DNA from: Papaver somniferum
Lineage: Eukaryota; Streptophyta; Magnoliopsida; Ranunculales; Papaveraceae
Direction of reading: 5' to 3'
NCBI RefSeq assembly: GCF_003573695.1
Contig: NC_039364.1
Span: forward strand, 237,502,777 to 237,566,776
Length of the DNA: 64,000 nt
A model generated the notes under the pieces. It was not told where the DNA came from. It saw nothing but the letters and a program-made list of their open reading frames with translations, and made no database searches. A program made the translations under genes and the position numbers. Positions within the stretch are counted from its first letter, which is position 1; each line of letters begins with the position of its first letter. Below are positions 46,143 to 58,274 of the stretch, piece after piece.

Positions 46143-47795
46143 TTACTCATAAAAAAACAAGTTGGTGGCCCCTTCTTGTCTGTGGTGGTGCTGGTGGTAA
46201 TAATCCATATAGCATAATAGATCTTCATTGTTGGGGAGTTCTTGCTGCTGTTGTTGTTGCAGTAGTACTTGTGAGAAGTCATTGAGTTTCTGTTGCTGCT
46301 GTACTTCCTGCTGTTGAATAGTTGAAAATAAAACTGAATTCTCATGAAGAGTGGTGTCATTTGATGTGGATGAGAAAGTGGGTGTGACAACATTAGCAAT
46401 TTCTGTTGGTGCTGTGGTACTATTAGTAGTAGTTGGTGCAGGAGCAGTAGTTAATGGCAATGGTGATGATGTTGCTGCTGCCAAGGTACTAGTAATTGGT
46501 TTCTGCAATTCATGACAGAAGAAGCCATCTGCTAGGTCCATTCCAAAATCATACAAGATTGGATTCATATACGCAAGCTTCATAGATAACATCTGCAAGA
46601 ACAAAAACAATTAGTAACTCATTTAGACATTCTTAACTCTAATTGGGGACTAGTTTTTTTTTTTTTTTTTGTTAATTACCTCAACTTGAACTTGCAAGGA
46701 CTGAACATAATTGATTATTTCGTCCAACATATGTGCCTTACTGTTCACCTTGTCACATCCAGGGACAAGGCTTTGCAGCATCTTTAACCTCTCACTGATT
46801 TTCTCTCTTCTTACCTGAAAAAAACACATGTTCAGCATACAAATAAGATGAAACACCATAAATTGGATATGACACTTTTACATAGAGTGTCATCCGAAAC
46901 TACAGATTTTTGTTTCAATTTTGGTGGGTCACTTTGGTTCCCTGTGTTGGTGTATTGTGGGTACACAATTATACTGGTCATTGGCACAAGTTGTTCCGGA
47001 GGCCAGATGCTGCTGCCTGACCTCTAAACCCAACAAAGGCTTCAAAACCCCCAAAGGGTTGCTCTGGGAGGCTCCAACCTCCTCAGAGCCACCTTAAGGG
47101 AATTTGCCAACTAGGTCCAGACATCAAACAATGGCAAAGATAAATTTTAGAGAAATGGTGTGGTAATGTACCCTTTCAGCAAGGCTGTGACTGTCACTTG
47201 CTTGACCTCTCCGTGCTCTTACATGAACATAATCAGCACCATCTTTTATTGCTGCTTTCGCTTCATCCCTTTTCTTTTTGTTCTTATCTTCTTTGATTTT
47301 CTTTTCTTCTTTCACTTCTAACTCACATTTCTTCTGTCTCTTTGGTTTACTTCTCTGCTTCCTATCCTGAATAAGAAAAACAGAGTAATACTAATTCAGT
47401 ACACAGCACTAAGACAAAAACAGAGTACCCATAATGGAGGAATTGGATTTTTAAGCTTTTTGATTTACCTTGGATTGATTAATATCAGAATCCAGACAAG
47501 ACCCATTCTTCCTCTTCTTCTTCTCCATTGATGGGTTGGTTTTCTCTTGACTGTTAATCACTTGATCATCACCACCACCTTCTAAATCAACAACAATGGA
47601 TGAAGTAGGAGTATTATCTGTGGTAGTTTTGTCACTCATACTAGGTTCAATCTTTTGTTGAACATTGTTATCAAAAATCTGAAGAGAAGAATCTTGCATT
47701 GATGGAAAGTAGATTGGATTGATGATATAATTGTTGTTGTTTGACATGAAAAGTGAGTCAAGATGAAAATGTGGTTGAAATGTAAAAGCTGCCAT
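46143..47795 (-). CDS. bHLH137-like: bHLH transcription factor, bHLH137-like (BEE/CIB group)
   Basis: Four exons, all GT-AG and phase 0: 47795-47469, 47366-47172, 46814-46680 and 46592-46143, giving 368 residues. The N-terminus [16 protein letters not shown] and the segment [19 protein letters not shown] after the helix match bHLH137-type proteins. The DNA-binding region [20 protein letters not shown] carries the His-Glu-Arg set for E-box/G-box binding; the second helix is [18 protein letters not shown] Lys/Glu-rich basic stretch precedes it. The C-terminus is Thr/Ala-rich, then Gln-rich with CAA/CAG runs. Relatives act in the nucleus in brassinosteroid, light and growth responses; this role is family knowledge. 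The loop reads DKVNSKAHM where relatives usually have DKVTGKALM. All frames are open, so it is probably functional. Confidence 0.93.
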
Positions 47796-47920
47796 TTCTA
47801 GAAAACAGAGTAATGAGAGAAAAGAAGAAGATTTCTTTCTTTCTTTCTGGAGAACTGAGAAAGTAGATTTTGGAACACACAGACCACAGGCTAATACCTA
47901 TATGCTATATATAAAGATTG
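47796..47920 (-). promoter_or_regulatory. bHLH gene 5' leader and TATA box
   Basis: On the - strand CTTTATATATAG (47905-47916) lies about 110-120 bases before the ATG and is a good TATA box. Transcription would start near 47880. A short CT-rich leader (GAAAGAAAGAAAGAA on the + strand near 47835) follows. Confidence 0.65.
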
Positions 47921-48156
47921 GAAACTGGAAACACCAAAAGATTTGATACAATAATTACTGAACAATAAAGAAAGTGAAAAAGAAGTCCATGCAATTTTGC
48001 TTTGACTGGTCTTTCTACTCTGTTTTGTATTTTAGCTTCTTGGGTTTCTTCTTTTAAATAAGAGGCTTAAAGTGTGATATGTACGTCACCTTTTCTCAAG
48101 AAAGAATTATTGAGATAACTAGAAAAATGATGGTCTTTTAGTTATTGACTCGTGAC

Positions 48157-48821
48157 CCTAGTTAGTAAGTTCGCGAATCATTCGCGAATTTTTCCGTATC
48201 GCGAATTTTACCGTTTTATTCGCGTACGTTTGCAACTTCGAACCCAAGACGCGTATTATGTGGCATTCACGGATTATTCGCGAATCGTTCACGAACTTTA
48301 CGTATCCCGAATGATACGTCCGCTTAATTCGCCAGAAATTCTTTAGCTTTTATGTTTTCAAAGGCCCTATATTTTTGGGTTTTACTGCCTCCCAAGCATA
48401 CACGGCCCAATATTAGACGTTGTTGTAATTTTTATGAAACAAAAATGACAGAAGAGATTTGAAGGTGAAGGTGAGAGAGATCTAAACCACTATACCACGT
48501 CCTCTTTGATGACTAATGTTGTATATATTATTAATATCATCATATTAAGTTTATTTTTTTCTTTAAATAACTCACATGTATGTATAAAAATTAGTACATG
48601 ACCTTATAAATACTAATTATTTATTATATATGGATACCGAATTTTCAGATCCGAACTCACATTTATAAATCGAATTATACACGTACGTATGCCGTTCCGA
48701 ATTACTGGCGAATCACGTTCCGTTGACTGAATTTTGGACCGAATTTGGATTTTACAAAATCGTATAATACTCGTATGTTTGCCGTTCCGTACGTTTGCCG
48801 AATCCCGAATTGATAACTAGG
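48157..48821. mobile_element. Short hAT element, family TTCGCGAAT, copy A
   Basis: Ends CCTAGTTAGTAAGTTCG and, inverted, CCTAGTTATCAATTCG. 8-bp target duplication CTCGTGAC (48149-48156) / CTCATGAC (48822-48829), one change. The interior is filled with CGAAT / ATTCG boxes. No coding capacity. Confidence 0.88.
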
Positions 48822-48829
48822 CTCATGAC

Positions 48830-50560
48830 CATGGTTTTTTAGACTCCTACGCATACAGTCTAGACTCTAGACGAAATTTGGTACAACAGCCAAACGTTGC
48901 ACCCTGAATGGTTTTTTCTCTTTCTTTTTGATCGATAAAAATTTGGTGTTGCCGGTTTTGAATTCGCAACAGTGATATCATCAACTTTTGATAACAAATT
49001 AAATATTCCGTATAAGTTTAATTTATTTGTCATTAAATAATAATTATTATCTAATATATGCATAATCAGACATCAATTAATATGTACTTATGTAATGTAG
49101 CGCAGTAATTATATGCAAAACAGTAAATATAAAATATGTGCCTAGTGTAAGGTTAAAGTCTACTGAATACATTAGATGTAGCGCGGTAAATATGTGCAAA
49201 TACCACGTAGAGTAGATCTTAGAGTCGACTCGGTAACGGTAAGAAAAATTATTTGCAATTCATGATCAAAAACGATGGACAAGTATGAGTAATGAATCGA
49301 GATCCTAGTTAGTAGGTTCGCGAATTATACTCGTATAATTCGGGAATCCGTCTGTATCGATCGAATCCGTATGTATTAGCCGTATAACTGGAACCCTGAC
49401 TTAGATACGCGAATTTTCAGTTCAAAACGAATTATACACGTATTTACGAATTACCGAATCATACGGTCCGTATAATATTTTGCCACATCATTACTAAATT
49501 ATCATTCTTTATTATATTTTTGACTTTTAAAATTTTACATACACGAATACCACCAACATACATATTATTTGCTGATTGTAATTCATCTATCATATATATA
49601 TAGTTCATGTCATTATTAAATTATTATATCTAAAAAAGGATTTTATTAAAAATAATTTTTTAACAGGTTAATATATGCTGAATTTTGTACGTCGAATTCA
49701 TATGTCTAAAACGAATTATACACGTACGTATGTCCATTCCGTATTACTGCCGAATCACGAACGTTTCCTGTATCCCGAATTGCTAACTAGGATCGAAATT
49801 GTCTAATTAGTTTACATCAGTGAATCAACAGAAGTGTTGTGTTGATTCTGTTGAATAAGAGAATATCTGTTAAGTGGAAGTGCAAACTTGATCAAAGGCT
49901 CAAAAAACGATGATTAGTTTACGTCAATAAACACTTCTTCTTGGAACCTTAGGTCATGTCCTTTTGAAGGATGCGTATCAGAGCATCAAGATGGGTTCAA
50001 TCAAAAGAGAAAAGAAAAGATACTGTCAGTGAATTAAAGCAGGAAGAGATTGAAATTTGAAAAATTACTTTTCTTTTTCTTACAAGCATTTTCTTCTTCT
50101 AATGTTCACTTATCATGTTTGCTTCGTGATGACGATGATGATGACTACTACAGTCGAAAGAGTCTTGAGTAGGTTTATTCAGTTCTCAGATCATTTATTT
50201 CCATGCATATTTTTGAATGGGTATTCTCCATTATTGTTCATCGTTCAGAGGGGATGTTCATTTCAGTTGAGAGAGTTAATGCAAGCAGAAGCAAAATGAC
50301 TTGAATCTCATTATACATGTCTTCCAGAAAAATCTTGACATAATGAGTGTAGGCATCCAAAGGAAATGAAGGATTTTAAGCACCCGCTGGTGCACGACGA
50401 ATCCAAAGTTTAGAAATGTTTCTCATGTCTAGATCTTTCGAGTCGGGCTAATGAGCGCCACTTCAGCACTGTAGTTGAGAGATCTCCCTAGCTTGGGCTT
50501 GGGCTTGGTCTTGGTCTTGGGCTTGTACTACTCGCAAGTTGGACCAAGGTCTATTACCAG
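48830..50560. repeat. Segmental duplication, left copy
   Basis: Diverged homologue of 56100-60378, in the same orientation. The best-kept part is 49860-50040 (CAAAGGCTCAAAAAACGATG ... AAGAGAAAAGAAAAGATACT), matching 57440-57580 plus 58275-58315. Further matches: 48960-49060 with 56790-56900, 50130-50200 with 58400-58495, and 50410-50550 with 60215-60365. Confidence 0.8.
49304..49791. mobile_element. Short hAT element, family TTCGCGAAT, copy B
   Basis: Ends CCTAGTTAGTAGGTTCGCG and the inverse of CCTAGTTAGCAATTCGGG. Target duplication ATCGAGAT / ATCGAAAT (49296-49303 and 49792-49799). 488 bp, internally shorter than copies A and C. Confidence 0.87.
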
Positions 50561-51906
50561 GAACGATTTTTTCGGGGATCCTCCTTTAGTAGGAATTACT
50601 AGTAGGTACACCTAGTGGGCTATCCCTTAACCAAATATTTATATTAATAGGCCAAAATTACCATCCCTAATTAAGTTTGTGTAGTGATTAATTAGTGTAG
50701 TTATTAGTTAATGCAATGATTGGTTGAATGATTACGTTAAGTTAATTAGTGATTAGTATAAGATTAAATCAAAAATTGTCATTCTTTAAAATTAAGTTAT
50801 TGAGAGAGAAGAAGAAGAAGATAAGAATTTTGGAAAAACTTAATCATCTTTTTTTTTTTTTTTGAATCCGAACCTTGAAACTTTCCGGACATACTTCTAG
50901 TTTAGTTTTTTGTTGCTTAAATTGACCAAAATTTTCTGAAAATGAAAAAAATTTACAGCTTTATTTGGGCTAAGTCACACGATCTGTTACAAGATCTGAA
51001 GAACAGGTAGCCAAACTTATCTGAAAATGTAGTTCGGCTAATGTTTATGAAGGTACATGTAGCCGAACTTAGTTTTAATGGAGTTTTTGCTCTCAGAGAA
51101 AAGTTTGGTTAGGTGAAAATAATTGCGACGTAACTGAACTCAATATATAGGGTTTCAAAGAAAAATCGGTTAGGATAAAAGAAATTGCGACGTAACCAAA
51201 CTCAATATATAGGATTTCGACGAAAAGTTCGGATATGAAATCAGAAAGTTCGGCTTGGAGAAAAAAATTACGACGTAAACAAATTTAATATATTAGATTT
51301 CGGAGAAAATTTCGGATAGGAAATCAGAAAGTTCGGGTAGGAAATGAAAAAGTTCGGGAAAGAAATTAAAAAGTTCGTGTAGGAAATTGAAATTTCGGCT
51401 AGGATTTTTATTTATTTTTTGAAACAGCCGAAATGTTCTTCATGTTCTTCATTTCCATCGAGTTCGGCTGGTTCGACAAAGTTTTTTCATAAAAATCGTA
51501 GCCGAACTTCTCTCTACAACTTCAACTTTTATGATTACTACTCACTCAATTTAGTAATCACAAATTTATAAAGAAGACACGGATTAGTCATAAAGTACTT
51601 CTAGTATACAAATTTCTAAAATCCAAATTTAAAACGATTATAAAAATGGAGAAGAAAACAAGAGGATAAAAGAAGAGTTTAAAATGAAATTTGGTTAGTA
51701 AAAAAATGTGTTTTTGTGTTTATTAATTAGAGTTTTAATTAGGTAAGTAGATTTATGAGGGAGGTTATTAGGTTAGTCATAATTTAAACAAGAGTAAAGG
51801 ATGGGTTAGTTATTTTCTAACTTTAGAAACCTCTAATAAGTATAGGGAAGTTGGCATAAGTACATCATGGTCCCTCAAGAAAATCATGGTCCCCAAAAAG
51901 TCGTTC
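50561..51906. mobile_element. Non-autonomous MULE-like element with TTCGGCT boxes, copy 1
   Basis: Left end GAACGATTTTTTCGGGGATC; right end is the inverse of GAACGACTTTTTGGGGACCA. Flanks ATTACCAG and ACTACTAG agree at 6 of 8 positions, a decayed target duplication. The interior has GTTCGGCT boxes, a GAA-rich tract and AT-rich AATTAGTG zones near both ends, like the FAR1-type MULE. No ORF. Confidence 0.7.
51090..51410. repeat. Internal tandem repeats of the MULE-like copy 1
   Basis: About three to four units of roughly 66 bp (GTTAGGAWAAAARAAATTGCGACGTAAC...AATATATAG) are followed by about six units of roughly 22 bp around AAGTTCGGGTAGGAAATGAA. Confidence 0.75.
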
Positions 51907-52372
51907 ACTACTAGTTGCTGACGTATGGATAATATTCAAAATATTAAGAGCGACCATGGAGGGGAGGATTGGGATGATACAGGTGTATCCCTACTCTTTT
52001 AGGGAACTTAGTAAACCTCAAGCTAAGTTGAGGGTAAAATCTTATATTAGGAAGGAGTCTCTATGTAGGCAGAATTCCTAGTTTGGGAATGAGAACCGAA
52101 TTTGGCAGTATTCTTAGTCTAGGAAATAGATTACTAAGAAGTTTGGTTTTCCTTGTTTGAGGGTCGAATCCTATATAGGAATGAGTCTCTATATAGGCAG
52201 AATTCTTAGTTTAGGAAGGAGAACTGAATTGGGAAGTTTTCTTAGTCTAGGAAATAGATTCCTAAGAAGTTTGGTTTTCCTTGTCGGCTAAGTACGACGG
52301 AAGGCTATATATAGGGAGGTTTTGCTTATAGTTAAAACATATACCTAGAGAAAGCTTTTAGAGATATGTATG

Positions 52373-52645
52373 TGTAATACCCCGATATTCGGCAGTGGTT
52401 GGCCGAATGAAATATAAGTAATGATTTGTCCTTTCCTAACACCGAGGCCTTTTCATCAAAATTGACTTAAGAGTTGGCAGAAAACTCTTCAGTTAAGCGT
52501 GCTCGGGCGGGAGCAATCTTGGGATGGGTGACCTATCGATAAGTTACTGCTGGATACCACAGCGATGCCCGTTGAAAACCCCACACTTCCGGATAATCGC
52601 AGTGGCTAAGTGGGGACAATATCGGTGGAGGGACGGGTCATTACA
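52373..52645 (+). mobile_element. Cassandra (TRIM) solo LTR with 5S rRNA-derived promoter
   Basis: TGTAATACCCCGATATTCGG ... GGTCATTACA, 273 bp. The flanks GTATG / ATATG agree at 4 of 5. Inside, about 52490-52540 (GTTAAGCGTGCTCGGGCGGG, then GGGATGGGTGACC) matches the 5S rRNA internal promoter, the diagnostic mark of Cassandra LTRs. It is not a 5S gene: only part of the 120-base sequence is conserved. Confidence 0.88.
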
Positions 52646-52746
52646 ATATGTTATTGTCAAAACAAGTTTAGCAAACAGTTTTTAGGCTATCATTGTTTAG
52701 AGACATTGTCAGCGTAACAGAGAGAGAATTTTAATATTTTTGTTGT

Positions 52747-53084
52747 TGTTAGAGCACTGCTCGGTCGAAATCGCATGCGTTGTTATCTCAAGAATGTTTG
52801 TCAATGTTAATGATCAAAACTATAAGTCTTGATTTCTAGTCTACTATTAGATAAGTCTCGGACTAGGATAGAAAGTGTAGTTGAGCTCAAGACTCCATGG
52901 CGATCATCATACAAAGACGAAGAACTACTCAAGGAATCGAGAAAAAGAGATATAACTCTTTGATATACTTTCATTAAGATTCAGTCTGACTGTCTAGTTG
53001 ATTCTCTTAAAAGTATATTGGAGTTAGTCCATACAGATTGCTAATAGAAATATTGGGTATGGTTGTTAGACCCCCGCCTTTTCA
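52747..53084 (+). mobile_element. Copia solo LTR
   Basis: TGTTAGAGCACTGCTCGGTC ... CCCGCCTTTTCA, 338 bp, with a perfect target duplication GTTGT (52742-52746 and 53085-53089). Its first 200 bases are homologous to the LTR starting at 62206. Confidence 0.88.
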
Positions 53085-53354
53085 GTTGTTCATAATATAG
53101 AGAAGATAATTTATTCGAATCTGGTATCAGGTGTTTTCTGTTTTCTAGTTATTCGTTTATAATTATTCTGAATTTCGCCTTTATAATAATAGTCACCATG
53201 GTAAATATATCATACGTATCAAGTTGGCATCTAGAGTAAGGTTAGTTTCATTAGGGAGGATTCCTGTGGTTTATGGTATTCACTAGATCTTCTACAAAAG
53301 GCTTGGTGAGGTACTCAAGAAACAAAAGGACGTTAAGAGAACTAGGGACTAAGG

Positions 53355-53703
53355 ATGACTAAGTCAGATGATAATCCTATGCATAGTGAACCATAAACAA
53401 TAGAAGAAAAGGTGGCTACGCTACAAACAAAGATGATGTCGATTCAAACTACCCTTGAATAATTGACTGAATGTATTCGTTCTCATATACCCAAGTCGAA
53501 GGCGGAAAAAAAGTCTACGTCTTCACTTAGGGTTTCAGAAGATGAGTATGAATAAGATGAGGATGAGGACGAAGAAGGGGGGTTTCTTAAACGTTCTACA
53601 TCAAATAAACTTCATAGTAAGAATCTGAAAATTGATTTTCGTGTTGATATTCACTTTACGATGGGAGTGTCGATATAGAACAATTGGATGATTGGATTTA
53701 ACG
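53355..53703 (+). pseudogene. Gypsy gag N-terminal fragment
   Basis: ATG 53355. EEKVATLQTKMMSIQTTLE, an acidic run, then KIDFRVDI and, after a frameshift, YDGSVDIEQLDDWI, the conserved start of the chromovirus-type Gag core. Several in-frame stops. It is cut at 53704 by another LTR-like sequence. Confidence 0.75.
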
Positions 53704-55080
53704 TGATAGGTGTCTAAAACACCTTAATATTTATCTATTGTTTATGCTTTTTCTGCTAAGTTTTCTTGTAAATTATGTATCTTATGTTCGCTTTTGAGTG
53801 TTTAGGTACTTTGGAGTCATTTGGAACAAAAGAAGAAGAAACATCGCTTAAAAGGGCAAGGCGGATTATTTCTCATTATTTACTTTTATTTCTTCATCTC
53901 TGTCTGAAAAGCAGGCCGACTTTAGTGATGCAAATTCTTATGTCTGAAAAGCTTGGCGACTTTAATGATGTCAAGAAATTGAAGAGATGAAGTGAATCTG
54001 AGAAGTAAGAAAATTAGGCTGACGGATATGCGGAACTGACAAGTCAATTGGAACTGGATGGCCCTTATCTTCCTCACTTGGGTGGTTGTATCACTTTCAT
54101 TTCCTACAACCCTAAAATCTATGTTCATTACATTCGACCTCAATTTCAGAGAAGTGTGGCTGCTGTAAAAGAAAGTTTTGAGAATTGAATCGAGAGAGGA
54201 ACCGTGTGAGAACTGAAGAGGAGAAGTTTATGTGGTTAGAAGCGTAAATCGCAGAGATGGTGGTGCTACTAATAGAATTTGAGATGGGGGTTGAGCCAGT
54301 TGAGTTGATGAAGATAAATTCCCGATCTAGAAGAAGAATTGGTGATGCTGAGTGAGTGGGATTCGAGGAATTGAAGATGGGTACTGTTACTTTTAAAAGT
54401 TGGGTTGATTTGTTGGTGGTTTCGAGCTCAGATGAAGAAAAATGATCTTGAATTTGTGTTTGAACTAAGAAAATAGAAGAATCAGATCTCGTTGATACTA
54501 TCAACTGTTTTCGATGAATCTGTGATTTAAGGGTTCAGAGAAGTAGCTGGGAAGAATTGTATTCCACGGGGTGGCCTAACTGGGTAGTGATGGTAAAACT
54601 AGCGAATAGGGGGTTTCACCAATTATGAATTTAAAAAGGGGTAATGCAAAATGACTATTTTTTTAAGGGGGAAACACAAAATCCCCCGACAATTATTGAG
54701 ATAACCACGAAAAGATGAGTCTTTTATAGACTGGTCGGATTAGGGTATATCCGCGTATACTTGATTTTAAGTGGATTTGGTTGAAAGGCCAAGGGGTGTC
54801 AAAGCAGAGTAAAGTTACTTAATTAGTACCAAATTTTTTCTTCCCAACCTTAAAACAATTTATTCCCTTTCCCAACCAAACAACCACTATTTTTATTCTT
54901 CCATCGTTATTTTTTCTTTCTCCATCATTTCGTCGCAAGAAAAACTCTTCGATTAAAAAGTAGTCCCTTATTTTTATCAAACTCAAAGTAATTCATACTC
55001 CTTCCCAACCTAACGTCTAATACTTTATTTTGTTGTTTGAATTTCAAATGAGGTTAGAAAAATTGAAACTGTTGGTTTGC
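53704..55080. other. LTR-like sequence of another gypsy element, no gene
   Basis: Starts TGATAGGTGTCTAAAACACC, an LTR 5' tip with a small hairpin like those of the other gypsy elements here. The right end was not found. Frames at 53775-53990 and 54112-54504 show no known domain. Confidence 0.45.
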
Positions 55081-55580
55081 AGTTATATAGTCGTTAGGGT
55101 ATTTCTTTTATCGACCTTGACGGATTTTCAAGTTTTGTTTTGGTAGTCATCTTCTTGGGATGAATATCGTGACAAATTTTCATCTCTGAAAGTAATATTC
55201 ACAATAACGTTACGGTACTCATCATTATACTTTGCCGACTAGTGTTGTCGTAATTAAGGTCGTCATGTTTTAACCTTGCCAACCAATAACTACCATAAAA
55301 CAGTTTATCTGTGTACATTTTTTCTATTAGTCGGCATGGTTGGGGAAACTACCTTGACGACTCAGTGTTGGTCGTCACTTTATCCAATTTCGATCATGAT
55401 GACTAATAACAGCTAAAATCAACTTTTCTATGTGTGTATAAGATTTTTAGTCGTCAGTGTTTGGCATTCTCAACCTTGATGACTAAATATTAGTCGGCAG
55501 GTTATGGAATTAATACCTCGCCGGATAGAGAAGGTCGTTATCTTATAGTTTGGTCGAGCATGCCGATTTTTCCTACTGTG
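55080..55580. mobile_element. Possible CACTA-like end with GTCGKCA boxes
   Basis: Boxes of the TTAGTCGTCA / TTAGTCGGCA type recur about eight times, and the block ends with the inverse of CACAGTAGGAAAAATCGGCA. Box density next to such an end suggests a CACTA-type terminus. No partner end was found. Confidence 0.4.
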
Positions 55581-55932
55581 ATTTCTGAAAGTGTTGATTT
55601 CTTCTATAATTTGGAGAATGAGACCATTAAACAGCGGTACAATCCCCTTTATAGAAGTGTTTGGCTAGTGTGGTTTCATTTCCTTTAGAAATAAAATTCT
55701 CAAAAACAATTTTTTTTCTCAAATTAATCTTCCGCCAAGATCCATAAGTTCAATCCAACCAAAGCAAGATTTCATATCTAACTAAACTAATTAAAGTAAA
55801 CAAGTTTATTAGTGCTAATTAAACAAGGCATTTTAGTCATTTTGAAAATATATGGCTAAGGGTAGCTGGGTTTTACTTCCTAGTGACACTATTTTGTTTT
55901 ATATGATATACCCCAATCTCACAAGTTTTTAT

Positions 55933-56094
55933 AGCGCGTTTGGATACACATACAAATGTAATTTTTGTCTTCTAAAAATCGAAAGCGTTTGGGGTGTGAA
56001 ATTTCAAATGACTTTTAGATCACAAAAGTCGACTTTTGTGAAGCAAAATATCATTGCTTCTGAAAAACTTCTACTTCTGGTATCCAAACGCGCT
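55933..56094. mobile_element. Small MITE
   Basis: 162 bp with perfect 15-bp terminal inverted repeats AGCGCGTTTGGATAC / GTATCCAAACGCGCT. The target duplication is not clear (ATA/TTA), so the superfamily is open; a PIF/Harbinger relation is possible. The frame at 55852-56097 is just the MITE. Confidence 0.8.
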
Positions 56095-57580
56095 TAGTCA
56101 TGGGTCTCATAACCATGGTTTCTATGCTCTATACACAATTATGTAAGTCAAGTCGACTCACAGATTTGAATCGAGTTCCTTATGAATCGTATTCCATATG
56201 GATTGTGCAATGTCATTCTGGAATTCTGTACAATAGCTAACCATTAAACCTGGCATAGTTTTTTTTTTCTTTTTCTTTAACGGACGAAAATTTGATGTCG
56301 TCGAATTTTGAATTTAGATCATTAACATCATCATCTAATAGCTTTATCATGTAGTGCGTTTATATCCAGCATAGTTCTTTGACAAATATATTGTATAAAT
56401 TATGTAAGTTATATTTATATTGTAAAATAATAATTTTACTTTACAGAGTTTGTAATTAATCATTATACAAAGTTTTTGGTTGGTAACCTAGCAATAAGCT
56501 GGGCTCCAACACCTTTTTAAATAGCAACGTCCTTGGGTCATTAGACTTTTATGCTTCGAGGGAAGGCTTAAACTAGGGCAAGGTTGCCTTTCCCGTACAC
56601 GCGGTGCTTCCCCTACTCTTTACAGAGTATTTATATTTAAAATGTTTGTGTGCATCGATTGTAAATTTTGGAACTTACACTTTTACATGTGATCTGGTAT
56701 CTCAATAAATAAACGCATTATTATAGATTCGCGGTTTAAATACTTTGATAACTTTTAAAACCGAATCGCATATTGCATATTAAATCGTGAATTGAAAATG
56801 TATAATCAACTTTTGATAACAAATTATATACTCCGTGTAACATTAGTTTATTGGGCATTAAATAATAATAATTATCCATTAAATGCATAATCACACACCA
56901 GTTAATATGTAGAGATGTAGTGCAGGAAAATAGTAAATATGTGAAATATTGTAAGGCTTTAAATAAAGAGTTTCGCAGTTGGACTCTTTTTTTTTTTTTT
57001 TTTTTTTGAAGCATGAGAAAAAACAGTAAAAACGGTACAACTCTTATGCATGGCTCGACTCTCACTAGAGTGCTTTTGGGATTAAAAAAAAGAAAAAAAT
57101 CGATCATTTAAAAGTCCAGTCAGTTTTTATGGGATTAAACAAAAATTTAAGAGTCAGACTCTGTAACAGTAAATTTTGGGATCAAACAGGGAAAAAAGAA
57201 ACAACCATTTAAGAGTCGACTCTGTTTTATGGGATTAAAGGGAAATTTATGAGTCGACTCGGTAACAATAAATTATTATGTGATCACCTGCCATTCATGG
57301 TCAAAAGCGATTGACGAATCTTAGTCCAAGCGATTTCCATATGTTTAGGGGGGCTATACAAGTCTAAAATCATGGTCAAAGGAATTGAGATGGTCCAAAT
57401 GCCGATAGTGTTGATTCTTTTTAATAAGAGAGGAGAATATATCTGATAAATGGAAGTGCAGACTTGTTTCTTGATCAAAGGCTCAAAAAACGATGATTAG
57501 TTTACGTCAATAAACACTTCTTCTTGGAACCTTAGGTCATGTCCTTTTGAAGGATGCGTATCAGAGCATCAAGATGGGTT

Positions 57581-58274
57581 CCTAGTTAGTAAGTTCGCGA
57601 ATGATTCGCGAATCATTCGTGAATTTTTCCGTATCACGAATTTTAACGTATTATTCGCGTACGTTTGCAACTCCGAACCCAAGTCGCGTATTATGTGGCA
57701 TTCCCGGATTATTCGCGAACCGTTCACGAATTTTACGTATTCCGAATGATACGTCCGCTTAATTCACCATAAATTCTTTAGCTTTTACTTTTCAAGGACT
57801 CCATTTTTTGGGCTTTACTGCCTTCCGAGCATACACGACCGAATATTAGACGTGTTGTAATTTTTATGAAACAAAAACGACTGAAGAGATTTGAAGGTGA
57901 AGGTGAGAGAGATCTCAAACTCACTAACCAAGCATCTAAACCACCATACGACGTCCTCTTGGATAACTAATGTTGTATATATTATTAATATCATCATATT
58001 AAGTTTATTTTTTCTTTAAATAACTCACACATATGCATAAAAATTGGTCTATGACCTTATAAATACAAATTATTTGTTATATATAGATACTGAATTTTCA
58101 GAGCCGAACTCACATTTATAAATCGAATTATACACGTACGTATGCCGTTCCGAATTACTGACGAATCACGTCCCGTTGACCGAATTTTGGACCGAATCTG
58201 GATTTTACAAAACCGTATAATACTCGTACGTTTACCGTTCCGTATGTTTACCGAATCCCGAATTGCTAACTAGG
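57581..58274. mobile_element. Short hAT element, family TTCGCGAAT, copy C
   Basis: 694 bp with the same ends as copies A and B and a perfect target duplication GATGGGTT (57573-57580 and 58275-58282). The paralogous site at about 49990-50000 is empty, so insertion came after the duplication. It is closely similar to copy A throughout. Confidence 0.95.

Larger units (their letters stand above)
51915..53703 (+). mobile_element. Degraded Ty3-gypsy element (LTR, leader and gag start)
   Basis: The LTR-like region has a 117-bp tandem duplication (about 52046-52290) and a TATA-like GGCTATATATAGGGAGG (about 52301). CTGGTATCAGG near 53120 resembles a tRNA-Met-type primer site. Gag follows. The LTR/leader is broken by a Cassandra solo LTR and a Copia solo LTR. 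The left border is uncertain. Confidence 0.6.

Noticed and set aside
46094..46399. Separate - strand ORF overlapping the bHLH 3' end
   Set aside because: It is another frame of exon 4 of the bHLH gene; the spliced frame agrees with the protein family.
52480..52560. A functional 5S rRNA gene
   Set aside because: Only the internal-promoter part matches and it lies inside an LTR with TG...CA ends; it is a Cassandra element.
54112..54504. - strand ORF of 130 codons
   Set aside because: Ser/Thr/Asn-rich low-complexity frame in LTR-like DNA without known motifs.
56510..56640. SINE or tRNA-derived element
   Set aside because: I could not find convincing A and B boxes or a target duplication.
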